Positions 1-12,152 of a stretch of DNA of 64,000 nucleotides are shown in pieces. The stretch spans positions 2,390,295 through 2,454,294 of the forward strand of contig OY365817.1 of NCBI GenBank assembly GCA_959347315.1, read 5' to 3'. A program made the position numbers and the translations under genes. Below the pieces are notes generated by a model. It had not been told where the DNA came from. It searched no databases and was given only the letters and a program-made list of their open reading frames with translations. Source of the DNA: Bimastos eiseni. Lineage: Eukaryota > Annelida > Clitellata > Crassiclitellata > Lumbricidae. Numbering within the stretch: the stretch's first letter is position 1; each line of letters begins with the position of its first letter.

Positions 1-204
1 GGATGACCATCTGAGAGGACCTTGTCAGAGCCGACTGAACGTCCTCTAAGCTCGGCTTGATGATGACCTTTGGAATGGAGACGCTGATCTGGACCTGGAA
101 GAGGGGAGCGCTCTGGACGGCGGAGGACGTCTTGTCCTGATTGTAAAGACCGGAAGAGGTGCTTTGAATTCGCCGACGAATGGAGTCCAGCGACAGACGA
201 ATGC
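1..204 (-). CDS. DNAH5: Dynein heavy chain exon 20 (runs off window)
   Basis: From GTTTAAG|GC at 204 the exon reads IRLSLDSIRRRIQSTS, then SAPLFQVQISVSIPKVIIKP and SLEDVQSAL. This matches LEAIRKRI...[25 protein letters not shown] in DNAH5. The exon is open to the window edge, so the rest of the tail, the linker and the AAA+ motor lie to the left. The 20 exons sum to 2980 nt (993 codons plus one base) in one uninterrupted phase. Confidence 0.93.
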
Positions 205-1159
205 CTTAAACCACGACGATAGTGTTAAGACCACACGTGATCAATGTATGTCACATCGCGTACGCATGTATGTGTCTCTGAATGCATGTAAATGTAAACG
301 TGTGTGTTTTGTATGTATGTATGTATGTTTGTATGTATGTGTGTGTATGTATGTATGTATGTATGTATGCATGCATGCATGCATGCATGTATATATATAT
401 ATGTATTTATTTATGTGTGTATGTTGTATGCATTGTATGTATGCAACTGGCATATACATGATAGTATGTACGCATGCATGTTTGGTGCAAGTGTGTACGC
501 ATATATATATATACATATAAATGCCAAAGTTTGGAGCTGCCTCAGTGGCATTATCCCTCTTTAACTTCAAGTCCTGTATCGACTTCTCACTGCCAACGTC
601 GATCGACGGTCTCTCGGATCTACTGCTTGGGGCAACTTGACTATTCTTCGACCGTACTGCTATGAAGCAAAACCGGGCATTTGGAGTGATGGGTTCAACC
701 ATATAATGGACTTAGCCACCCCAAGAACTTCACTTCCAGCCCAAAACCTCCTCGTCCGCATTGTACTCATTACTCAAAACAGCCGAAGACGGACCGTGAG
801 TTCTTCCGAGTAGATATATATCTGAAGGGACCCTATATAAAGTTTGATCGAAATTAGTTGATGTGTATATGTATGAATGTATGTATGCGTGTTTCTGTAT
901 TTACGCAATGCAATTTAGGCCTATGTATGCAGTCTGAATTGGTTTATGTATGCAGTCTGAATGGGTGTATGTATGCAGTCTGAATGGGTGTACGCATATC
1001 AGGCATTGAAACTACGATGAGAAGTCATTCAAACTGAATTCTCTGCTCAACTGGAAGCCAGTGCCAGGTGTAACTAACGACCCGAGCGAGCCCTATGATG
1101 TATTGGCGCTATATAAATTTGAAATGACGATCACAAAAGAAGAGAATGGGTGTGCTTGC
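205..1159 (-). other. Dynein intron with (ATGT)n microsatellite
   Basis: This 955-bp intron holds (ATGT/ATGC)n and short (AT)n tracts at about 305-520 and a weaker ATGTATGC array at 865-990 with a repeated GTATGCAGTCTGAAT unit. No coding signal was seen. The open frames here are Cys/Met/Tyr/Val strings from the repeat. Confidence 0.8.
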
Positions 1160-1332
1160 ATTTTATGAGGGCATCGGTGTTTTTCTGGGTGAAGTAGAGG
1201 AGTAGAGCTGAATATGGATCTGGTTCGCTGTGATGGGGATCGGCCAACGTCATCATCTCTGTCAGTTCCTTTGGGGTCAGCGGGAACCTCACCAGATCCA
1301 AGAGATGCGACACTGAAGTCTCAACCGACAGA
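1160..1332 (-). CDS. DNAH5: Dynein heavy chain exon 19
   Basis: The acceptor GGTACAG|T joins the previous exon in phase. The translation includes LSVETSVSHLLDLVRFPLT and YFTQKNTDALIK, equivalent to the divergent linker and HFNHQNMDALLK of DNAH5. No GT follows the homologous end point. The only phase-correct boundary is AAAAT|GCAAGC, a GC donor (see findings). Confidence 0.85.
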
Positions 1333-3742
1333 CTGTACCTAAGGGATCGGAAGTGAGCAATTGGAAGTCATTAAATTTACATTGTAGTATTCATTGCACT
1401 GATTATCAGCAATTCAATAGGTTTTCAAGATCTATAGAAAAACAAACACGGGTTCAAAGGTGTCTAAAGACCCAAATAACAAATATCCAATACAGCCTAT
1501 TAAAGTTTGCCAAAATTAACAGCGCTTTGAGCCGAAAATATCTTACGATCAATAACAATGGCACCCAATACAATATTGAAAATTTATTAATGTCTCGATC
1601 CACAAAGCAAATTTTACACAAGAGCGCCTTTAGCTACATTCGCAGTCACAGCACAATGAATACGATCGGCAATATCCTGCAGACAAGCCTTGTGCAAAAG
1701 ATGTTATTGGGGTTAACTGATGTTGGAAGACCATTCCATGTTGTAAGGGTCCTGAGGTGGAGAATGCACGTTTTCCAAACATCCGGTTTTTGTGAAGTAT
1801 GGCAAATAAACTCGTGTGGACGGCCGGCTTCCTCTAGTGTTGGAAATTGGAATTACTACATGACGTAATCATTTATGCCGTGTATGAAGGATAGGCTCCA
1901 GAGCGTATATGATGTGCGAGAAGGGAAACTTTGACGGTGATATGGGTGCGGATGGGAAGCCACTGTAGAGGCTACAATGTAGGCATGAGGCAACATCTGG
2001 GCAAAAGACCTTTTACTAGGCGAGTGGCAGCGTGCAAAATGGGAAATGGGGCTGTAGTGTCGATGAAGGATAGAGGGAGATCCGATATCGAAGACCGAAT
2101 AGACAGAGAATGTAGGAAGACCGGGTATAGAGACCGAATAGACCGAGGATGGAGGGAGCCGGATATAGGAGACCGAATGGACATAATTCAGGGCGACCGT
2201 GCGCAAATTAAAAATGATTAAAAGATTTCAGGAGAAACATAAATTTGCTCGAATTTTTAATCGGCAGCATTAATGCCCTAATGTGATCAATTCTGATTAT
2301 TTGTAACGGTCATCTAGCGGCTACCAACACCAATGAGGTTGACTTTATTCCCAATATCATTCATAATTGGAATTTTCGAATTTCCTTAACGCATCGATTT
2401 GTGATTCGACAGATATGCTTGTGAAAACAGAATAAGTGGGACAGGTTGTTAAGCCTACACGTCCACAGGTGAAGGTGAATGGGAAACTGTGACGTAAGGA
2501 GTGGAATCAAAGGAGGTAGATCGAGTGGAAGAAGAAATGGAAATGAGAAGAAAGCTGAATGGAATAGTGAAAGGGAGTTAATACGCTCGGGTTGGTTGGC
2601 AATCAAGGGAGGTAGAGCTATCGTACTTTAAGACTAAAGTTGACTTATATACGTGCAGTTTAACGAAACCGTCATAACAATGATGATTGGCATCACCCTC
2701 CTTCTTTCAACAAGACTGTAATTGGCACCACAATTTGCAGGTTGATGGCGGAGTTCATAATTATTCTTGTGATAGGCGAGAGTGTAATCAGATACGGAAT
2801 TCTCTCCCAATTGTTTACGAGAGCAAAGCAAATCAATAACTTGATCATGGTCCTGAGAAGAAAGCAGAGAAAAACAGCCAAAGGGAGTTAATTCACGCAT
2901 GTTGTTTGGTTACTAATGGAGGTAGAGAGAAGTGGACAGTTTAAAGAAACTGCGTCATAACAAAGACGTTAAGCGTCATCCTCCTGCTTCCTACAAGTCT
3001 AGGATTGGCATCGCCACTTATAGGATATTTGCGGATTCATAATTATTATTCTGATGTAGAAATAGGAAAAAAAACTTCCTAATTTACAATTACCCCAGAG
3101 ATCAGGGACGAAAGTAATAATTCAGATGGTTTTCACGACCAAAGAAGTGAGTTAATAGCAGAAGCTTTAGTTTAGCGATAATAATCAATTAATCAATATA
3201 AGTGTATTTGGTAATCAAAGAACAATTTATATGAAAACTTTCTAATAAAGATAATAACAATTGCACTGGAGACGGAGACCTAATTAAGGGCGTAAGTTTA
3301 TACGTTTCTAGATAACAAAGATCATTAGTGTCGCCCTCCTCCTTTATCGAGGCTTGGGACTGGCACTGTCAAAGAGTTTATTCTGAAGTAGCAGGTTATG
3401 GTCACCTATCTATATGATGTTGTCTGCTGCTCGATGGTCAACAGAGGCAACCTGTTTCAGTTCATTCCTGTTATAGGCCTAAGTATCTTAAAACATGTAA
3501 AAAATATTAAAATGCAAGTATAATGCATGCAATCTCAACTGAGACATTCAGGAGTGAATGGAGTAAGAATTCAACTATTCATTCTGCTCGATCTCCCACA
3601 AGTGCAACGGATCTTCGGATTTGATTGATTGTTCGATTGATCTACACTCGGTTATGACCTGATCACGACTAGGTTTTGACTCCTTGTGCACAAGACACGG
3701 GCGCCATAGAAGTCACAAATCACAATCAACCATTGAACGTAC
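1333..3742 (-). other. Dynein intron, 2.4 kb, SINE-like repeats
   Basis: The intron is AT-rich with no recognised gene. A degenerate tandem repeat with a GACCGAATAGAC core lies at 2085-2185. Partial copies of a dispersed SINE-like family sit near 2655-2735, 2950-3022 and 3306-3385. A 171-codon plus-strand open frame at 1353-1868 has no recognisable domain and low-complexity composition, so I do not call it. Confidence 0.6.
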
Positions 3743-3950
3743 TTGGTGAGAAGCTGAACGGCCGACTGACATGTCTCTTCCGTAAGACGGAGAAACTTAT
3801 CAGTCGTGATCGGCTTCTGCTCAGAAAGTTCGCACAGAGGAACCTGCGACATTTCCTCAAAGACGGACTCAATCCTCGAATGCAGGACGTCCTTCGATTG
3901 GTCGCAGAGGCGCTGGACCTCGACCAGTACCTCACGACAGCTCGAAATGT
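3743..3950 (-). CDS. DNAH5: Dynein heavy chain exon 18
   Basis: The exon runs from GTACTCAG|AC to AA|GTACGT, 208 bp. It reads SCREVLVEVQRLCDQSK, then SRIESVFEEMSQVPLCEL and FLRLTEETCQSAVQLL. This follows the family segment FRIDAILEEMSSTPLCQL...FLQMTKDLC...AQIL. Confidence 0.93.
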
Positions 3951-4868
3951 CTGAGTACAAGTCGACAGAAGGAGTTCACAAAAGATGCTTAATTACATTT
4001 TCAGAATCTATTAATTTATATCAAAACACCAAAGATAATAATTATTATCATTTTATCATAATAATGACGTTAATAATATGCCTACTAAACAATTTTTACT
4101 ATAGTTAATTTTGTTTTTAAATTCTATTAATTTATATTAAAACAGTATCAGTAATAATCATTATTATTCTACCATAATAATGACGTTAATAATACTAAAC
4201 TAATTATACAGCAATCAATACTTTCACACTTGCTGTTTAATCTCTGTACACACCTTAAATTCGCGTTCAAAGACGCTATAGATTAGTTGCATGGTATCCA
4301 TAAACATGTTACTTAACATCCATATGGAATCAAACGTACAGTCGCTCAATCACACGAGCTTACTAGCCCTAACTTCGTGTAAGGTTCTGTGGAGTGCGTT
4401 GAGCAAATCCCATACAAGCTCTGCCGCTACTAGCAGTGCCAATCCCAAACCCTGGATAAAGGAGGAGGGCAACGCTAGTGTTTTTTTGTCACACAGTGTC
4501 GTTAAACTGAAACTACAACCACCCAAAACAATACAGAAATTAGTAGAGTTGTAATAAGAAACGAGTGTTATGCGGTCTGTGCTCACGTTTTATTAACATT
4601 TTTTATTATTATCGCATCATTTCCTTAAATCAATAATTGTGGGTGTATCCAACGATGATGACCTTTTCAGCATACTGTGCACTATCATTTTTTTATTTTT
4701 TTGACACAATTCGTCAAAATGACGCTTAACATGTTATTAATTGAGCCAGTGCAGAGAACGCCTCTAAAATAGTTATTCTGTGAGAGGCCCTATACAAATC
4801 CATAAAATTAATACAATACAAGGACAGAGAAGTAGATTTGAATGAGAAGATGGTCGATAGTTTCCTAC
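3951..4868 (-). other. Dynein intron, AT-rich
   Basis: The intron contains a direct duplication: a motif with TTTATATTAAAAC and ATAATAATGACGTTAATAAT occurs twice (about 4008-4080 and 4125-4195). A minus-strand copy of the dispersed SINE-like family lies at about 4400-4475. Nothing coding was seen. Confidence 0.55.
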
Positions 4869-5020
4869 ACTTGTCAACCATCAATGAAGTCCAGCTGTGC
4901 GTCGTTAGACCCGGCTTAAGAACAGTGACAATCCTCTCAATGTAAGGCTTGAAAACATCGACGAGACAACTTGGAACGTCGTTCTCAATGTTCTTGTAGT
5001 CCTGCAGTATATCCTCCAGT
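4869..5020 (-). CDS. DNAH5: Dynein heavy chain exon 17
   Basis: The acceptor TTCTTGTAG|A opens LEDILQDYKNIENDVP, then VFKPYIERIVTVLKPGLTTH and SWTSLMVDK. The PGLTxxxWTSL motif is a landmark of the heavy chain stem. A donor GT|GTAGGA leaves one base (T) that makes TAC with the next exon and restores exact family spacing. That donor is weak, but alternatives break the frame. Confidence 0.9.
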
Positions 5021-8000
5021 CTACAAGAACACAGCGTGGTAATCGTAATCTCCACATTTCTAAAGAAGTATGCCCTTAAGTTATGCCTGAAACGGCCAAG
5101 ATATAGGCCTAAGCCTATGAATTGCTGGACACACACATGCCTATTATGCCGGAATTCTTTTGTTCTTGCTTTCATAATGTCAGCTTATATAGCTGGTATT
5201 ATCATTATTGCTAATTTGTATCTGTGTGGCTACTCTAAGGCTGAGCACAAAGCAACTGGTTGTTCTTTACGATACGGAACCCATGAGAGCCAATAGTAAT
5301 TTAAACGGTTCTAGGGCAATTCGTCGCAGGACAATAATAATATGAAAATAATGGTAAATGCTTCATTAAGCAACCACACAAATAAACAACAATAATAACA
5401 CTAAAATATAAGCCTACGCTGTCAAGTTCCTCAAAATATTTAAGCATAGTATCAAGTTTTAATGGAAATAAATATAGACTACAATTATAGGGCCTATTAA
5501 ATCCTGAAGGTACTCTAATCTAACACGTTGGTCAACTAAATGTTAATATTTTTTTGACAAATGATCTCCTAAATTGTCCGACTGTTGGTAAATCGTTACA
5601 TTGGGCCAATGGTCAATTTCAGCCGGAACGAACCGGAACGCCGTTCCGGCACCTCCGGGCACTTCCACCACGTCTTTGCCCTTTGCTCCGAAACTTTGAT
5701 AACCATAGCATTTTCACATAATTATACGCGTTCAGCAAATGGACGGGGGACACTCAGAAATAGAGGAGGATGTACAAATTTTGCACTTCCCACGGTTCAT
5801 CACATGTTATATTTTGCTTTTTACCCCCTCCCCTCACATTCAAAAACTTTACGCTGAGGTGGGGTAGGAGAAACGCCTATCGTACAGTACCACCACTTCC
5901 ATAATAACAAATTGACCACTGAGCACATTAGGCCTATATCTCTGCGAAACTGGATTCTCTGTGATGCTTGCAAATAAAACAACACAGATCGAAACTTGAA
6001 CTTGAACCAGACTTACGTCTAAAATTCACATTAATAAAGCCTGATATAGAATTATTGTACAAATTTAGGGAGGCACCGTGCTCGCATAAAGATTATTATA
6101 CTTCCATGTTGACTTGAGTAATTACAGGCAATTAGCCTATATGGATGTTAGTCGAAAATAAGCGAATTTTCAATCAAATAACTGTTATTGTGAACATTGT
6201 ACAACAACAATTATTTAAGATATAATAATAGCAAAATTCAGTAATAATCATAACCAGTATTCTAATTCTAATAATCTATTGTCTATTCTAATACAATAAA
6301 TGTGACTCGTCAGCACAAAACCAGTCACTTGTATACAAAATATTTTTTCCTGTTTTTTCCACCATCCTGAAGCTGCTAGATTTACCTTTCCAAAATCGTT
6401 TTCAGCTAGTTTATGCCTTGCATACAGCCAAAGTTATAGAATTTCCAATGTGACCGTTTACGTAAAGTGCTATTCGAGAAAACTGCGTGCAAAGTTTAGC
6501 CATATTATTTTTATAATCTCCTTAGCAACGGCTATTGTTTTTGAACCGATTTTACTGAAATTTGGCACCATTGCAGCTGCAGGTATTGCAAATGTACTGT
6601 CGAAATTTGGTGTAGATATCTCAAGTAGGAACAAAGTTATTAAAGTTATTCCAGTTGACCAACGAGAAATCATTGAAACTAAATGTCAATTTTATTACAA
6701 AAGTCTCAAATTCCGAGAGAGGTTAAGCAGCTATTACCTGCTAAGGAATTAGATATTGCAATACAGTAATGGATAAAATTAACATCCATATAATAAAACA
6801 CAGAAATAAAATGACAGTTTATTCCAGTCACACTATGTATTCAGCGTCAGCTGGCAGTCACGGGTCTTCCACCACCATGACCTAGAGTTTTACATGTTCC
6901 AGCAGTAGGTGATTGTGAATCATCATTGGATTACGAGCTTCCTCTTTGTTTTGGCTCCTCTGTTGAAACAAGGTCCAATCCTTCAGTCTACCCACTGCCA
7001 CTGTTTACAGGTCACCTGCTATCATGTCCTCCAGTTTGGTGCAAAGACGATTTGTGGTTCTGCATCGTCGGAAGACGATGAACAAGCTTCATTTTAACGA
7101 TGCTGTGTGATAAAAAAGATCATTGTCGTCGCCCTCCTCCTTTATCCAGACTTGAGACTGGCACTGCCAGAGTAATGGTAGTGGTAGAGTCAAAAAGGAT
7201 TTGCTGCATCTTTATTCAGTATTCTTTATCGACTCTGTTTTTGTCCATGGCAGCTTCTTCCTCTATGTGTTGCAACGGGCAATCAAATTCTACCATGGAT
7301 CTACAACAATAAGACCTATCTTATAGTATACAGTCTCAAATACTAAAAGACATTTAAGAGGAATAATTTGTACAGGAATTAAATATCACAATATTAAATT
7401 TTAGATCTAAATTATAGATAAATAGCGAAGAGCATTTCCTTAAACTAATCTGAGAGGCAGTAATTGGTGTGAAGTGTCTGTGACTTCATATCTTAGCCTC
7501 AGCATGTCAGAGCGAGTGACAAATTCTCTCCCTCGCCGTATTACCCTTCCACCGACAGTGTACGAGCAATGTACTCATCACAGCTGAATTGGTAAAATGG
7601 CACAGGTGGAGCAGAAATCTCGATGCAAATCTTTGCACTAGAGAAGATTTGAATCTCTAATCTCTCTCTGAACAATCCAGCACACATCCCACAACACAAT
7701 CGAGCCCATCCACACATAAACAATATTTTTTAAATGAATTGGCCGCTTAGTCCAGCATGAGAACTGTCTTTATATTTCGGACAAAACGTGTGACTATTCA
7801 GCCAGTCACCGTTATGTTAAGTGCAAATTGTAATCTCAAATGTAAACAAAGCCCCAGGTGCTCCTCATACCAGAACACCACTGGAGCATTTCAGATTTCT
7901 TAAAAATAATTTTTTGCTTTTCTCAGGAAAATCATAGAAACATATGCAGTTCAAGTCAAACCTTTATCATGATCCTCGATAATGGAACTACGGTAGATCA

Positions 8001-8073
8001 ACGTGTTGTTTTGGCAAGTCCAACACAAATCAGTCATTGGCTTGCACGTCGTGATGAATGGAGCGAGTTGAAG
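5021..8073 (-). other. Dynein intron (3' part), no gene seen
   Basis: This is the 3' third of an 8.1 kb intron. It is AT-rich with scattered stops. A SINE-like copy lies at 7098-7172, with the shared CGCCCTCCTCCTTTATCC core followed by GACTGGCACTGCCAGAG. Sequence just left of 8074 continues the frame of the nested transposase-like gene past its stop, to an in-frame TGA at 7951-7953. Confidence 0.5.
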
Positions 8074-8659
8074 CTAGTACTGTTTGAAGATCGAAAATCC
8101 AGCGACTCGTTTTCCATGTTGTTCCATGCACGTTTGGTATAGGCCGTACACTTTGGTCTTGGTGTGGCTCGATGGCAGCAACTTGATATCATCCCGCTTA
8201 AATCCAGGAACCCTTCCAGGAAGCATCATCACGTGCTCGCTGGCATAATTTTCCAGGAAGCGAATGATATCTTCAATTTCGCTAAACTGAAAGCAGTGGG
8301 TGTTGTTCTTACGTACACCGCTTTGTTTTTCTTTTGGTGTTAAACCTTCTGTTTTATACCACTTGAGAATCCCCGTCAGTCTGTCCTGGCTAATCCCGTG
8401 GATGAACTTAAAGGTTATACGGCAGATCTGACGGCTTTCCAAATAATAGAATGTTCGCTGATATTGACGCACCGCTTGGCTGGATTTCCTGCTGCGACAA
8501 GTCTCATCGGACATGTTTAGTGTGCAAGAAATTTTGCCGAGTAGCACCAACATTTGATCCCGTGGGACAAGTGCAGCCATTTCCATTCTACGCCTGACCA
8601 TGTCCTCCGGAGCATACTGGCTACTGCATGGGAGTCCATTATTAAGTTTACATTGACAT
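8074..8659 (-). pseudogene. Nested transposase-like gene, exon 2 (prematurely stopped)
   Basis: The exon follows TTTATTTGTAG|A at 8660 and is phase-compatible with exon 1 (AG|A). It encodes about 195 residues: a Cys-containing start (RCQCKLNNG), a basic middle, then LENYASEHVMMLPGRVP, LLPSSHTKTKVYGLY and GFSIFKQY before TAG at 8074-8076. This arrangement resembles the N-terminal half of uncharacterised transposase-like proteins common in cnidarians and echinoderms. I cannot name the superfamily. The frame beyond the TAG still reads protein-like (LAPFITTCKPMTDLCWTC), so the TAG is probably a nonsense mutation of a longer gene. It lies inside a dynein intron on the same strand. Confidence 0.55.
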
Positions 8660-9307
8660 CTACAAATAAACAACCCATATAAAAATATTTTTTTCTATTT
8701 ATCAAATTCATTTCAGTTTGCTTTTTTAAAAGCCATGCAACAAAAAAGCAAAGCCAATGCTAAAAGCCCTGCATTCAAAACAAACAGCAATTTACAAGAT
8801 TTATCAACCGGTAAACTGCAATTATTGATTATCGAGAGAATCCTGACAAAAAGTAAATTGCAGTTGAAAGACTAATTATTATTTCCTATCATTAACTTAA
8901 TCAATTAATGATAAACTTGTACATTGCACAATAAGGATTGTAAAAGATGAAGTAGTGCAAGAGAGGAAATGACACAACTTTTGCATTTATACTTGAATAC
9001 TTAAAGACAAGCTCAATAATACAGGTTGTAAACCTAACCGTTATGCCTAAGGTCTTATAAAAAACGAGCACAGTGAGAAGAGGGTCTAAACCTAGTAGTT
9101 GTGCCTGAATATTTATAAAGACAAACTCAACTAGAACAGGCTAATCTTTACAGTTATGCCTGAAACTTATAATAATAATAAGCTCAATTAGAGCTTAGTT
9201 TAAACTGATTTTCGTATAGGAGTCGCAGTGAATCAGAAACAGTACGTGAATGTCTATAAACAAGGATCCTGTGGTGCACAGTATTTAAAAAAGTAATCGG
9301 GGCTTAC

Positions 9308-9600
9308 CTGAATTCAACCGCTTTATGATATTCAACGGCATTGTCATCAGTTACGAACTCACTAGATGTTTTAGCGTGCGTCATGACCTCTTCGAAATCC
9401 GAAACATTCATTTCATTTTCTTCTTGGTCATTTGAATCGTTGTTGGCATCAGATTCTGACCGAAAATCATCATCACTGAAAACCTGGCTTTCATCGCGAT
9501 CGTCATCGCGATCGATGATCAAATATTCTTGCAACAATTCGTGCACTTTTGCTCGTTCCGACCTTTTAGCATTAATCAAATTCGCGATAATCTTTACCAT
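9308..9600 (-). CDS. Nested transposase-like gene, exon 1
   Basis: An ATG at 9600 opens 97 codons plus two bases ending at a good donor (TTCAG|GTAAGC). The protein starts MVKIIANLINAKRSERAKVH and then becomes very acidic (RDDDRDESQVFSDDDF, DSNDQEENEMNVSDFEEV). The donor phase matches exon 2 at 8659, giving ...EFR|CQC. An intact first exon with a start codon, donor and an NRF1-type palindrome 86 bp upstream suggests a promoter that is, or recently was, functional. An intergenic insertion of a transposon with its own promoter is equally possible. Confidence 0.5.
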
Positions 9601-9685
9601 TTTCGAGAATTAAGTATTTCAAAATCAACAAACTAGAATGCATTCCGTGTGTGCGTGACATTTAAAGAGACCGGCTCATACCGAG

Positions 9686-9697
9686 TGCGCATGCGCA
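9686..9697. promoter_or_regulatory. NRF1-type palindrome upstream of the nested gene
   Basis: TGCGCATGCGCA is a perfect palindromic NRF1/EWG consensus. It lies 86-97 bp upstream of the nested gene's ATG, the usual place for TATA-less promoters. A partial copy (TGCGCATGCGGC) occurs at about 13827. Confidence 0.5.
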
Positions 9698-9700
9698 TAG

Positions 9701-11116
9701 CTGACCTTAAAACCATCAGCCAACCGCAGTTCAAGATTGTATCACGTGATCAAATCACGCGCTTCGGTTGCTAACATTATTCTGCTTCAAAACGAGACCA
9801 TGAAGGCGGGAAATCTCGAACCACAACCTAATTAAATATGACAACAAAGATAGCGAAATTTGAACCGAAATTATGATTTTCCGTCTCGTAACATTATAGG
9901 GCTGTTGGTAAAAATCTTTTTTGAAGCCTTTATGAAAGTCCAAACAAAAGTTTTATATATTATTTGTATTAAATATATATTTTTGTAATCGTTTCTGCAT
10001 TAATATCAATTACGACCGGTTTGAGGTTTCACGTCATTTTTGGTCATTTTAAACCTGATTGTAACCAGCGACAAGCGACTGCTTTCGAAAAAATTTTCCA
10101 CTAATTATCAAAGAACGTTTCTGACAATTTTTTTCTGTTGGGCGGTACGCGCACCAATATTATGTTTAGTTTGGGGTACAACATCATAAAAAATAAGGAT
10201 GGGATCCGCTGCCCTATGCGATAAACAAAGCTAATAGCCATTGAACTGTATTCAAATAGGCGCTAATAGCTAAGGAATATTAGAATGGATCAATACATTC
10301 ATCGCGCCTGAACGTCGGATGACATCTGGCGAAAAAGTTGTAAACTATATTAGACGAATGCTTCAAACGTGTGGTTTCAACTCGATTTGTGTACATTAAA
10401 CATCTATATTGCATATATTAGGTATTAAACAATGATTAATCAAATATTTGGCTGCATAACGGACTCGGTTTCATGTTTTTCCAATATATTCGGCACTGTG
10501 GTGCGACGTGTGCCTAAAAAGTCGTTTAAACTTTAAACACCTCAACAGACGTTGACTTATTTTGACTAATAAGCCCTGAAACGAGTCGTGGTTTAAGATC
10601 ATACTTTTAGGGATCATTTCTATAGTATGTATCGCCAGGACGTCAGGTAAAACTGATTACTGGACCGCAAACCAGGATGATGAGACGGAGCGTTTCTTCC
10701 TGAGCGTGAGAACGACTCTGCCGTGGAATGTTCTCGGTCCACAAGGCAGAGCTCGGCGATGATCGTTCCCTTGGACTTCAATAAAAGACCAGGTGGAGGG
10801 AGGAAACGCAGTCTGACTGGTTTGTGAAATAAAATAAGGAAGAAGTCGAGTAAGGTTTTTGATCAGAGCTATCGACTGTCTGTGGCGATGCGTTCGCACA
10901 ATTAATCAAGCAGCATCAATTTTATAAATCCTAGCAATAAACTCTTTAAAAGGTGTCGTTTTACCCTGTCTAAGAATGTCTTTCTGTCTCTTTGAACTGA
11001 CCTCGAATTTGATCGGATTTGTATCGGTGCGCCGTAGGTTGATGCTTTGCGTGTTACTATGGCGGCGCTATAGAAGTCTTTTTAGCTACTATGGTCATAC
11101 TTTGGATGGCAATATA
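9701..11116 (-). other. Dynein intron (middle part), no gene seen
   Basis: The stretch is AT-rich without a recognisable domain, RNA gene or repeat boundary on either strand, apart from low-complexity AT runs near 9950-9980. Confidence 0.4.
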
Positions 11117-12040
11117 TAGGGCCGTTGCTAGGGGCTGGCGAATAGGGCAGTCGCCCTGGGCGCCGAGGCGCTCCAGGAGCATAGGGGGCGCTAAAATGAT
11201 GTCAGTAGTTTAAAGAAAACTCGCTCAGTTAGCTATTACTCCGCCGCTCACAACGTTAAATTGAATTATTTACTTAACTACGTCATTGACTAAAATACAA
11301 TTTGATAACCGCAGACGAACGATTGATCGAATACTTAAAATAATTTTAATAATCAAAACAATAATTATTATATTAAACGAAATTTAGGCTCTCCTTAGGA
11401 ACACGGAATTTTTATTGGCAAGCCGCCCCCCCCTTGCAAAAAATATCGAAACAATAATTTTTGAAATATAATATTTAATTCGTGAGAATCTTTCTCAATA
11501 CAAATATAAAAACATTCGAAATACTGTTTCTGTCACTTTATCAATGTTATTTTTCCTGAGCACAAATTCTTCGATGAAATTTGGAATGCGCGAATGTAAA
11601 ATCCCATAGCGAGTCGTAATCTCGGTTTTTAAATGGAGCCAAAAATTCTCAGTATGATTCCAAACAATTATTTATACTCAAAAACTCGATAGCCGCCTCA
11701 ATTTTACGAAACATAGGATTTACAAAAGTAAAATGCACGGTGTTTGTGTTGTCAATGTATCTCATGGGATTGGAATATTTAAAAAAAAATTAACTTAAAA
11801 ATTTTTTAAAAATCCCGTGTTCCTAAGGAAAGCCGAAATTTACATTTTTCACAAAAGTTTAAAGACACACTTGCTTATTCTCAATTCCAAGTTGATTTAG
11901 CAGGGCCGTAGCAAGATCTTAGGTCTTTTGGCTAGTTGCTATTTTCAGGAATTACGTTTTTAGTATTTTGGTAGGGTTGTGGGGGGGGGCGCCAAACCCA
12001 CCCCTTGCCCTGGGCGCCAAAGGACCTTGCTACGGCCCTG
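11117..12040. mobile_element. hAT-like MITE with 8-bp target duplication
   Basis: The termini are TAGGGCCGTTGCTAGG and CCTTGCTACGGCCCTG, an inverted pair with consensus CAGGGCCGTAGCAAGG. The 8-bp duplication GCAATATA flanks both sides (11109-11116 and 12041-12048). The 924-bp element lacks a transposase frame, so it is non-autonomous. GGGCGCC-rich subterminal blocks (CCCTGGGCGCC) occur at both ends. The duplication and CAGGG terminus point to the hAT superfamily. It contains a second inverted-repeat element at 11380-11841. Confidence 0.8.
11380..11841. mobile_element. Inverted-repeat element nested in the MITE
   Basis: Arms at 11380-11413 and 11808-11841 are 34 bp and match inverted at 31 positions; the core is TCCTTAGGAACACGG. 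No target duplication is obvious and no coding frame is present. Its position inside the 11117-12040 MITE implies it inserted later or formed an internal hairpin-derived unit. Confidence 0.65.
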
Positions 12041-12152
12041 GCAATATATGCTAATATTAGTTTTTCAATCATCTGAAAAAGGAAGAGATAAGTGATTAGC
12101 AAATTGGATCCCGCTCCGGTTGCCATCGAAAAATCCTCCATCACGCTGAAAA

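Noticed and set aside
241..702. Long Tyr/His/Thr and Cys/Met/Tyr/Val frames on both strands
   Set aside because: Direct translation of the (ATGT)n microsatellite.
1353..1868. 171-codon plus-strand open frame in a dynein intron
   Set aside because: Antisense to the gene, rich in Ser/Asn/Ile/Gln as expected for AT-rich DNA, no domain or splice context; length alone is not enough.
3676..3954. Plus-strand frame opposite dynein exon 18
   Set aside because: Shadow of the conserved minus-strand exon.
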